A stretch of 64,000 bases of DNA from an uncultured Lachnospiraceae bacterium (GTDB lineage: Bacteria; Bacillota; Clostridia; Eubacteriales; Anaerofustaceae). Under the pieces are notes generated by a model. The model was not told where the DNA came from, ran no database searches, and saw nothing but the letters and a program-made list of their open reading frames with translations. This document shows, piece by piece, positions 57,325 to 64,000 of the stretch. The stretch covers positions 51,111 to 115,110 of the forward strand of contig CALWKX010000019.1 in NCBI GenBank assembly GCA_944381375.1. Direction: 5' to 3'. Position 1 is the stretch's first letter. Every line of letters starts with the position of its first letter. The position numbers and the translations under genes are program-made.

Positions 57325-59184
57325 TTATCTCCCGTTTGATCTGTTATATTCAGGAACAATTTCTTTAATCAGGTCTCTAACTTTATCGGATTCATTACCG
57401 TTGGCCGCGTAGATAAGCTTATCTACACATTCAAGCAAACTCGTTTTATTTTCCGGTATAAAATGCTCCTTGAATATTTTTTTATGTCCTGTCCCTTTGA
57501 GTTTCTGCGTATCTATAAGTAATTCTTCATAAAGCTTCTCACCGGGTCTGAGTCCAATATATTTAATATCCACATCTACATACGGTACTTTCCCCGAAAG
57601 CCTTATGATATTCTCCGCCAAATCATTAATCTTAACAGGTTTACCCATATTAAGAACAAAAATTTCTCCGCCGTCAGCCATGCTGCCTGCTGCTATAACA
57701 AGGCATACAGCTTCTTGCACAGTCATAAAATAACGCGTAACTTCCGGATGGGTTACTGTAAGAGGTCCTCCGTTCTGAAGCTGCCGCTCAAAAATAGGAA
57801 CCACAGAACCGTTTGAACCCAAAACATTTCCAAAACGAACCGCAGAATAAACTGTATTGCTGCCATAAGAAAAAGCAATCATCATTTTTTCGCATATGCG
57901 TTTTGTGGCGCCCATTACGCTTGTCGGGTTTACCGCCTTATCAGTTGAAATCAGTATAAAACGTTCGACAGAATATTTTTCACACAAAGTCAATACATTC
58001 AAAGTGCCACACACATTATTTTTTACAGCCTCTTCAGGATTTGTTTCCATAAGCGGTACATGCTTGTGAGCCGCCGCATGAAAAATTATTTGCGGACGAT
58101 ATTTAGAAAAAAGCATATCAAGTTTTTGCTTGTCGCGAACGGATGCTATCTCAACTCGTATATCGCTGAAATCATTGGAATCTTTAAATGACTGCTGCAA
58201 ATCGTAAACATTATTTTCATATATATCCAAAATTATAAGCATTTTCGGACGGCAAGCTTTTATCTGAACACAAAGCTCACTTCCGATAGAACCGCCGCCT
58301 CCCGTGACAAGCACAACTTTATCCGTCAAATATTTTCCGTAATATTCTGTATGCAACAATACGGATTTTCTGCCCAGAAGGTCTTGCATTGTAATTTTTT
58401 TGATTTCCAATCTTTCTTTCGAAAATAATTTATCAAAAATACTCTCCAGAATTATCACATCGCGGCATACAGCAGTACATCTTGCCAGTAATTGCTTTTT
58501 ACGCTCCTCTGATATATTGACTATAGCAAACAGAATTGTATCAATAGAATATTCTTTAGTAAATTTTTCTATCATATTCGTGTTGCCCAAAACACGCACA
58601 TCCCATACAAAACGATTCTGTTTTGACATATCGTCATCAAGAATACCGACAGCAACATAGTTTTCTTTATTATTCTGTCTAAGCTCTTTAAGAGCGAAAA
58701 CCGCAGCATCACCGCCTCCTATAATAAGAAGTCTTTTAGCGGCTTTACCTGACGTGTAAGTATGTTTGTTTTCAAACAAATAGCAATACGCAATGCGTGA
58801 TAATAATATTGCAAGAGTGGCCCCGCAGATAAAGAATCCGCAAAAACCGGAATCAAGCGGCAATTTCAATAAAAATATATCCATTAAGCAATTAACGCAT
58901 AAACTTATAAAAGCGATAATGCTTATAAAAAACATATTTCGCATATTCAAATAGCGCCATACCAAGCTGTACGCATTAAATAAAAAAAATCCTGCAATGA
59001 GTACTAGTGAGCTCAAAACGGCCGCCATAATAATATTAATATAAGGATACCCGTATGGGAGATCTCCGCCTTCGATATGAAAAAACAGCAAAAAAGCAAT
59101 TATACATATAAAAGCGTCCGAAAAAACTACTAGATATCTTTTTAATTTTTTAAAAAACGATAAGTTTTTCATTCCATTGTCCAA
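57325..59184 (-). CDS. Membrane nucleotide-sugar 4,6-dehydratase (CapD/WbpM/PglF type)
   Basis: 619-aa protein. About four N-terminal helices (residues 12-140) anchor a CoA-binding-like Rossmann domain (LLIIGGGDAAVFALKEL near 150) and the SDR domain: VLVTGGGGSIGSELCVQI near 290, AAHKHVPLMETNPEEAVKNN near 370, and STDKAVNPTSVMGATKRI near 410. Met stands where most SDRs have the catalytic Tyr, a hallmark of the WbpM/PglF group. Probable product: a UDP-4-keto-6-deoxy-hexosamine. Confidence 0.93.
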   Translation of the reverse strand: MDNGMKNLSFFKKLKRYLVVFSDAFICIIAFLLFFHIEGGDLPYGYPYINIIMAAVLSSLVLIAGFFLFNAYSLVWRYLNMRNMFFISIIAFISLCVNCLMDIFLLKLPLDSGFCGFFICGATLAILLSRIAYCYLFENKHTYTSGKAAKRLLIIGGGDAAVFALKELRQNNKENYVAVGILDDDMSKQNRFVWDVRVLGNTNMIEKFTKEYSIDTILFAIVNISEERKKQLLARCTAVCRDVIILESIFDKLFSKERLEIKKITMQDLLGRKSVLLHTEYYGKYLTDKVVLVTGGGGSIGSELCVQIKACRPKMLIILDIYENNVYDLQQSFKDSNDFSDIRVEIASVRDKQKLDMLFSKYRPQIIFHAAAHKHVPLMETNPEEAVKNNVCGTLNVLTLCEKYSVERFILISTDKAVNPTSVMGATKRICEKMMIAFSYGSNTVYSAVRFGNVLGSNGSVVPIFERQLQNGGPLTVTHPEVTRYFMTVQEAVCLVIAAGSMADGGEIFVLNMGKPVKINDLAENIIRLSGKVPYVDVDIKYIGLRPGEKLYEELLIDTQKLKGTGHKKIFKEHFIPENKTSLLECVDKLIYAANGNESDKVRDLIKEIVPEYNRSNGR

Positions 59185-59399
59185 AATTTATATATTAACT
59201 GCATATGAATATGTCGAAAAATTCTATTCCTTCATATTATTTGCATTATAGCATAAAGGATAACACTAATAAACTGTTAAAATAAATTTTCATTTTTCTT
59301 GCAAAGATCATTTTATAAAATAAAAGAGTATTAATAAGATATATTTTTATTGTTATATTGAAACGAAAATTAAAATATTATAAAATAATGCATAAATGT

Positions 59400-59475
59400 G
59401 CGCCCGTAGCTCAGGGGATAGAGCAACGGTTTCCGGTACCGTGTGTCGGGGGTTCGATTCCCTCCGGGCGCGCCA
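59400..59475 (+). tRNA. tRNA-Arg (anticodon CCG)
   Basis: GCGCCCG acceptor strand (59400-59406) pairs with CGGGCGC (59465-59471), followed by G and an encoded CCA. D arm GCTCAGGGGATAGAGC, anticodon stem ACGGT/ACCGT with loop TTCCGGT giving CCG, T arm with TTCGATT. It stands alone between the polysaccharide dehydratase gene (minus, divergent) and the vanZ-like gene. Confidence 0.96.
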
Positions 59476-59578
59476 TAAAAACATCATTGAAAACCGCAAT
59501 ATGGATTTCAATGTTTTTTTATTACATAAGCTTTTTCATAATACTTTATTGTGGTCGTTAAGTAAAAAAAGCGCTTGA

Positions 59579-60268
59579 TTAATATTCCAAAATAAACAGT
59601 TTTTTTATGCTTTGATTGATAAACCGCAAATGCAGGATACCATAAAAAATACATGAACCAAATATATTAAGCAGAAAGTCGTCAATATCGCACGAACCGG
59701 CCAGAAGAATAAATTGGCTTAACTCTATTATTATAACTACGAGTGTTATCGTTAATAAAAAATACTTGAAAATTCTCATTTTTTTGAACAAGATAGGAAG
59801 AAAAAAAGCAAAAGGCATAAATGCAACAATATTACCGAATATATTCGTTACAAATACAGCGGCGCTTATCGTTTTATTACCGAATGAACGTATATACAGC
59901 ATGATAGTTTTAAAGGGCGCTAAATTAACGTAATCATGAAAATAATTAATATATAACTCAAAACTAATTTGTCTGCTTAAAATATTTCTGCCATAATATG
60001 CATTAAATAAAGTCATATCCAATAGAAAAATAACATATATGCAAAAACAAATAAGCACGGCTGTCTTCATTAATTTTAAAGCACGATATCTATCTGATAT
60101 TAAAGAAAGATCTCTTGATGCTACAATCAACAAAATACATATTAATATTAAAATAGCAAGTCCGGTAAGAGGATTGAAGGCTCTGCCTTTTATACAATAA
60201 TAAACGCCAATGACAGAGGCAATTATATACAGCGCTGAACCTATAAGCAAAAAAAATCTGTTTTTCAT
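59579..60268 (-). CDS. VanZ-like family membrane protein
   Basis: 229-aa protein with about six helices. The VanZ-type core is VNLAPFKTIMLYIRSF near residue 115, ending NIFGNIVAFMPFAFFLPILF, then IIIELSQFILLAGSCDIDDF and NIFGSCIFYG. Relatives confer low teicoplanin resistance or are of unknown role; here it sits among surface-polysaccharide genes. Confidence 0.9.
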   Translation of the reverse strand: MKNRFFLLIGSALYIIASVIGVYYCIKGRAFNPLTGLAILILICILLIVASRDLSLISDRYRALKLMKTAVLICFCIYVIFLLDMTLFNAYYGRNILSRQISFELYINYFHDYVNLAPFKTIMLYIRSFGNKTISAAVFVTNIFGNIVAFMPFAFFLPILFKKMRIFKYFLLTITLVVIIIELSQFILLAGSCDIDDFLLNIFGSCIFYGILHLRFINQSIKKLFILEY

Positions 60269-60404
60269 GTGAAAATAAATATATCATATATACAAGTTAT
60301 TTAAAATAGAAAATAAAAACGATAACATCATATATAGACTATCTGATGATAGGGATAACTAAGATCAATTTAAGCCTGTGAAAAATCAAAAAACATAAAA
60401 GCAT

Positions 60405-60436
60405 AAAAAGCCGGCGTTACAATACGCCGGCTTTTT
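60405..60436 (-). terminator. Terminator of hsp20
   Basis: AAAAAGCCGGCGT (60405-60417), 6-nt loop, ACGCCGGCTTTTT (60424-60436). The stem works on both strands; on the minus strand it follows the hsp20 stop by 25 nt. Confidence 0.9.
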
Positions 60437-60461
60437 ATTGCTTTTATACGCCATTATACGT

Positions 60462-60878
60462 TTATTCAATAGCAATATATTTTTTCTGTTCAATTTGCTT
60501 TGTTTGCGCTTTCGGGAATGAAATTTCCAAAACGCCGTCCTTGAAAGAAGCTTTGATATTAGCTTCATCAACGTTATCCCCCACATAGAAAGATCTTTTG
60601 CATTCGCCGTAAAATCTTTCTTTGTGTATGAAATTGCTCTTTTTCTCATCTTGGATCGTCTCTTTTACTGCGCTTACTGTCAAATAACCATCCGTCAACT
60701 CAATCTTTACATCATCCTTTGAATATCCAGGAAGTTCCATGCTTAGCATATATTTATCGCCTTCTTCCGTTATATCCGTTTTCATTACTTGGTTAGCGGG
60801 TCTCGCAAAGAATGGATCCCTAAACATATCATCAAATAAATCTATATCGTAGTGGTTTCTTCTTGGTAACAACATCAT
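60462..60878 (-). CDS. Hsp20/alpha-crystallin family small heat-shock protein
   Basis: 138-aa ATP-independent holdase chaperone. The alpha-crystallin domain spans about 35-125: MKTDITEEGDKYMLSMELPG, SKDDVKIELTDGYLTVSA, and FKDGVLEISFPKA near the C-terminus; the oligomerising IxI-like end is IEQKKYIAIE. GGGAGG lies 8 nt before ATG 60878. A CIRCE operator overlaps its promoter. Confidence 0.95.
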   Translation of the reverse strand: MMLLPRRNHYDIDLFDDMFRDPFFARPANQVMKTDITEEGDKYMLSMELPGYSKDDVKIELTDGYLTVSAVKETIQDEKKSNFIHKERFYGECKRSFYVGDNVDEANIKASFKDGVLEISFPKAQTKQIEQKKYIAIE

Positions 60879-60933
60879 TTTATTTTCCTCCCTAATTATC
60901 AATTATGTACTTTTCAGCACCTTTTATACTTGT

Positions 60934-60975
60934 ATTATACTACTTTTATCAGCACTGTCAAGAGGTGAGTGCTAA
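60934..60975 (-). promoter_or_regulatory. hsp20 promoter with overlapping CIRCE operator
   Basis: Minus-strand TTGACA (60956-60961), 16-nt spacer, TATAAT (60934-60939). Across the -35 box lies a CIRCE element: TCAGCACTG (60949-60957), 9-nt spacer, GAGTGCTAA (60967-60975), against consensus TTAGCACTC-N9-GAGTGCTAA (one half perfect, two mismatches in the other). This points to HrcA repression relieved by heat. Confidence 0.85.
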
Positions 60976-60986
60976 TTTAATCTTAT

Positions 60987-61027
60987 ATTAATATACCGCC
61001 AGACAAAATGCCTGACGGTATATTAAT
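60987..61027. terminator. Hairpin at the end of the manganese-catalase remnant
   Basis: ATTAATATACCG (60987-60998) pairs with CGGTATATTAAT (61016-61027); an inner CAG/CTG pair adds to the stem. There is no long T-run. It separates the remnant from the hsp20 promoter. Confidence 0.55.
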
Positions 61028-61467
61028 TAAAATATTTTTTTCGACCCGTAATATTCTTCTGCAAGCCTCAGCGTTTCGCCGAAACGTTGAAAATGCACTA
61101 CTTCTCTTTCCCTCAGATATCGCAAACTATCCTTCAGCAGAGGATCATCTGTCATTTTGATTAAATTTTCATAAGTTATCCTAGCTTTTTGTTCTGCTGC
61201 CATATCTTCATAAAGATCAACTATTGGATCGCCCTTTGAACCAATAGAATAAGTGTCAAATGTTTGCCCTGATGTGTTGATATAAAACGGGTTACAGCCA
61301 TGTTCGATAAAATATCCATCAAAACCGGCTGCTTTCATTTCATCCTTAGTGGCACCAGCGATCAACTGTTCAAACAGGTTCCCGATCATTTCAATATGAG
61401 CAAGCTCTTCTGTACCTACAGAAGCAACAGAAATGTACCATATTGTGAAAATTAGGAACAAATTCAA
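61027..61467 (-). pseudogene. 5'-truncated manganese catalase / CotJC-like gene
   Basis: From GTEELAHIEMIGNLFEQL (residue about 18) onward the 146-aa frame is a recognisable di-manganese catalase: AAGFDGYFIEHGCNPFY, DPIVDLYEDMAAEQKARITYENLI, and RYLREREVVHFQRFGETL, which supply Glu/His ligands. The N-terminal helices with the first metal ligands (about 60 residues) are missing; the frame upstream is closed by a stop shortly before the TTG. Spore-coat CotJC and vegetative Mn-catalases share this core. It is likely a remnant; a new truncated start cannot be excluded. Confidence 0.7.
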
Positions 61468-61579
61468 TGCAAACTAAAAGCGGCAGCCTATACAACATAA
61501 TAAATGCGGATAAACTGCTGCTTTATATCTTAACCTTAGCATATAACAAACACGACGAATAAAGAATTGACGCATCGCA

Positions 61580-62833
61580 TTAATACATAGAATTCAAATG
61601 GATCAATATATCTTCCAGCTTATCAGACAAAGCTTTAAAATCATAATCTGCCGCCGCTTTAAGCGCGTTTGCACTCATCATATTGTATTCTTCGTCATTT
61701 AATCGGCTCATAGATATAACAGCATCTGCGATATTTTGCGGCGTTTGATTTTCAATCTCCATGCCGCAGCAATATTTTTTTATTATGCTGTAATTAACGC
61801 TTATAGTAGAAAGCACAGGCCGGCCAGCGGCAAAATATTCGAACAGCTTATTCTGGCTGCTGCCGTATTGCCAAGTGCTCGCCGGCAAATAATTTAGAAG
61901 CGTCAAATCAGAACAGGTCAAAACATACGGTATATATTTCTTATCTATTCTGCCCTTAAAAACAATATTGTCCAGATTTTGAGCAACGCAGTATTCAGCG
62001 AGCTGCGGCAAATGCGATCCGTCTCCGTATATTATAAATTTTATTCTTTTTTCTTTCTCTCCGCAAATTTTTGCAGCTTCAACAATGCTTTGTAAATTAT
62101 TAGCTTTTCGGATTGAACCCGTATACACAACCTTAAATGTTGATTCGTCGCTTAAGTCTTTATCGTCTATAATGTATATTTGTTTATTTTTCTCAAACTC
62201 GTCAAGACACACTCCATTGTTGATATGATATATTTTATTAAGATCAACATCATCATGCCAGCCCTTTTGCTTTATATAATCACGGCCGCCTTCCATAGTA
62301 AATATAATTCTGTCTGAATTTACATACAACCATTTTTCCAGCTTATAAAGCGCCTTTATAACAGGATTCTTTCTCGACATGCCATTATATTCCACTATTG
62401 ATTCAGGCCACAAATCGCGTATTTCTATAACAGTAGGAATTTTTTCTTTTTTTGCCCATTTGATAGCCTTATACGCCGAAAAAGGCTCCGGAGAAGAAGC
62501 ATAAATCACATCAGGCCTTTCTCCTGCGGCCATCAGCTTTTTACATAGTTTAACGACATTTACGGCAAACATAAGCATGCTTTTTATTCTGTCAAAACCG
62601 TTTGAGGAATAATCAGGCGCCTTTACGTAAGTATACGTCACTCCGTCCATCAATTTATCAACATATAATGAATTATCTTTGATCATATTGATCTGAGTGT
62701 TGTGAATTTTACTTGATGTCAATATTCTTACATTATGCCCTTTGGCCGACAAATACTTTTTAAAATAATAATGCCTGACAAGTCCTCCCATACTCGGAGG
62801 CATTGCAACCTGATTAATAATCCAAATATTCAT
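61580..62833 (-). CDS. Glycosyltransferase family 4 protein
   Basis: 417-aa GT-B enzyme. N-terminal acceptor domain: NQVAMPPSMGGLVRHYYF, then DVIYASSPEPFSAYKAIKWA near 108 and VIEIRDLWPESIVEYNG near 138 (WbuB/WcaI-like). Donor domain: VVYTGSIRKANNLQSIVEAA near 235 and the sugar-nucleotide ExxxxxE-like SQNKLFEYFAAGRPVLST near 330. Probably adds a sugar to the lipid-linked polysaccharide unit. It follows the O-antigen-ligase-like gene by 13 nt. Confidence 0.92.
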   Translation of the reverse strand: MNIWIINQVAMPPSMGGLVRHYYFKKYLSAKGHNVRILTSSKIHNTQINMIKDNSLYVDKLMDGVTYTYVKAPDYSSNGFDRIKSMLMFAVNVVKLCKKLMAAGERPDVIYASSPEPFSAYKAIKWAKKEKIPTVIEIRDLWPESIVEYNGMSRKNPVIKALYKLEKWLYVNSDRIIFTMEGGRDYIKQKGWHDDVDLNKIYHINNGVCLDEFEKNKQIYIIDDKDLSDESTFKVVYTGSIRKANNLQSIVEAAKICGEKEKRIKFIIYGDGSHLPQLAEYCVAQNLDNIVFKGRIDKKYIPYVLTCSDLTLLNYLPASTWQYGSSQNKLFEYFAAGRPVLSTISVNYSIIKKYCCGMEIENQTPQNIADAVISMSRLNDEEYNMMSANALKAAADYDFKALSDKLEDILIHLNSMY

Positions 62834-62846
62834 GACATCACATCTT

Positions 62847-64000
62847 TCATTTTTTATCGAAATTAAATCCGCCGTTATCGTCTGCTCTTATCATAACTAT
62901 ACACAAAGCAGGCAAAATCCACTGATAAGTATAACTCAAAAATGAACTGGGAGATATGCATGCAATAACGAACACCGTGCACATGGATATTACTTTCGCA
63001 AACATAATGCTTTGGTTTTTGATAAATTTTTTTATCATAGTAATATATTCATAAACTATGACACTTACATAAGCCAAAAACACGAAAATACCGTATTGCG
63101 TCAAAATTTCCAACCACCAGTTATGCGGATTTACAAGACCACTTTTATGTTCCGTATTTTGAAAATACGGCATAAATCCAGCAGGACCTACTCCTAAAAA
63201 ATATGTTTTTATGGTTAGTTGTAATGACTCGATATACATAGTCAGACGCATATATAATGATCCTGAGCCTTGTGCTGCATTGTTCATTTGAGATGAAAAC
63301 ACATCTGCTAAATTACTACCGATGGCTGCACCTGAAAAATCTTTTCCTAAAAGTTCATATATTTTATACTGATTTGCCAAACTAACATGCATTAATTTTG
63401 ATTTGACAAAAATAAGAAATTTCGCTATATATTTAGAAGCATAAAATTGCAGAAAAAATGCACATATCGCAACAATTGTATTTTGCTTCCATATTTTTTT
63501 GACAAGAAAAGTATATAATATAATACCCAGTAATAAAGCGACTAAAACAATATTGGCATCATTTAATGATAATAACAAAATGCCACTGAACAACACCAAA
63601 ATATTAACTATTTTTTTAAATGTTCCATTATTAGGCGATAAAAAAAACAAAGGCAACAATACACCTATTAAAGTAGAAAAGTCATTTATATTATAAAATA
63701 TTGAAGTTGATAAAAATAGCTGAGGCACTCCAAAACATACGAAATCAGAAAAACCATTAGCTTGATAATCTATTTCTTTGTATAAACGTGATGTAGGAAA
63801 ATGTATATTAGTCATCATCTCAAAGAGCGCTGTTAATATAAAAAAGAAACATTCGAATTTCAAACATGTCATAAAAAAATCTATATCTTTTCTATTTCCA
63901 AGCAGCTCATAAATACAATACACACTGCATAAACCCAAACTTAAAGACATTAGTTCTTTGACAGCTTCATTAAATTCAGAATATGGGCTAATAAACATTG
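62847..64000 (-). CDS. O-antigen ligase/polymerase-like membrane protein, N-terminus beyond window
   Basis: At least 383 residues with about nine hydrophobic helices. The large loop near residue 265 reads FLGVGPAGFMPYFQNTEHKS then GLVNPHNWWLEILTQYG, the Wzy_C signature (G..G...H..H/N-N). This family polymerises or ligates surface polysaccharide repeats outside the membrane. An ATG lies at 63998, but relatives are longer at the N-terminus and the frame is open at the window edge, so the true start is probably outside. Confidence 0.85.
   Translation of the reverse strand, partial: MFISPYSEFNEAVKELMSLSLGLCSVYCIYELLGNRKDIDFFMTCLKFECFFFILTALFEMMTNIHFPTSRLYKEIDYQANGFSDFVCFGVPQLFLSTSIFYNINDFSTLIGVLLPLFFLSPNNGTFKKIVNILVLFSGILLLSLNDANIVLVALLLGIILYTFLVKKIWKQNTIVAICAFFLQFYASKYIAKFLIFVKSKLMHVSLANQYKIYELLGKDFSGAAIGSNLADVFSSQMNNAAQGSGSLYMRLTMYIESLQLTIKTYFLGVGPAGFMPYFQNTEHKSGLVNPHNWWLEILTQYGIFVFLAYVSVIVYEYITMIKKFIKNQSIMFAKVISMCTVFVIACISPSSFLSYTYQWILPALCIVMIRADDNGGFNFDKK

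Noticed and set aside
59358..59578. Short frames overlapping the tRNA-Arg
   Set aside because: They read through the tRNA gene and have no coding features.

Overview
The window reads as chromosomal DNA of a low-GC Gram-positive bacterium, most likely an anaerobic member of class Clostridia. The grounds are AT-rich coding sequence with strong AGGAGG-type ribosome binding sites, a citrate lyase fermentation cluster, a two-subunit iron-sulfur fumarase, short-chain flavodoxin next to DUF3793, an L-box lysine riboswitch, a CIRCE heat-shock operator, RNase HIII, MutS2, single-chain GlyQS, and a remnant of a CotJC-like manganese catalase. No species can be named from sequence alone, and there is no rRNA, CRISPR array, phage or intact transposase.

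Layout. 0-1.3 kb: the start of a URO-D family gene running off the left edge and a small unknown gene. 1.4-2.7 kb: folC. 2.7-10.5 kb: a minus-strand block for fermentation of C4/C6 acids: a fumarase/aspartase-superfamily lyase, fumA-fumB, then citD-citE-citF-citC-citXG with overlapping or abutting genes. Citrate lyase gives oxaloacetate plus acetate; fumarase links malate and fumarate. 10.5-14.8 kb: a decayed island holding a 5'-truncated ABC exporter, a 17-bp direct repeat, a cupin scrap and a broken LysR gene, with an intact flavodoxin-DUF3793 pair behind a perfect 32-bp palindrome. 14.8-26.2 kb: housekeeping translation genes on the minus strand: rimP-nusA-rnpM-infB-rbfA-nrnA-truB-ribF-plsY-mtaB-HIT, then rpsU-yqeY-DUF523 from its own promoter.

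26.3-31 kb (plus strand): rnhC-ligA-gatC-ispE and an acetyltransferase. 31-32.4 kb: degraded sequence with a frameshifted lipoprotein gene. 32.4-34.7 kb: an MFS transporter and an M20 amidohydrolase. 34.8-39.4 kb: the lysine riboswitch followed by asd-dapA-dapB-dapH and a fumarylacetoacetate-hydrolase-family gene; a second, diverged copy of that gene follows a terminator. 40.6-51.5 kb: TetR, a four-helix membrane protein, glyQS, recO, mutS2, a D,D-carboxypeptidase, an M16C peptidase and a PrsW-like intramembrane protease.

51.5-55.4 kb: cyclophilin, a GNAT-like protein, a DUF819 membrane protein and a YczE/YitT-family membrane protein. Between the last two lies the most unusual stretch of the window: an 86-nt perfect four-way-junction (cross-shaped) inverted-repeat element followed by two more hairpins. 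55.4-64 kb: surface polysaccharide genes (a WbpM/PglF-type dehydratase, DegT aminotransferase, initiating sugar transferase, GT4 glycosyltransferase and an O-antigen-ligase-like protein cut by the right edge), with a tRNA-Arg(CCG), a VanZ-like protein, a CIRCE-controlled Hsp20 and a truncated manganese catalase between them.
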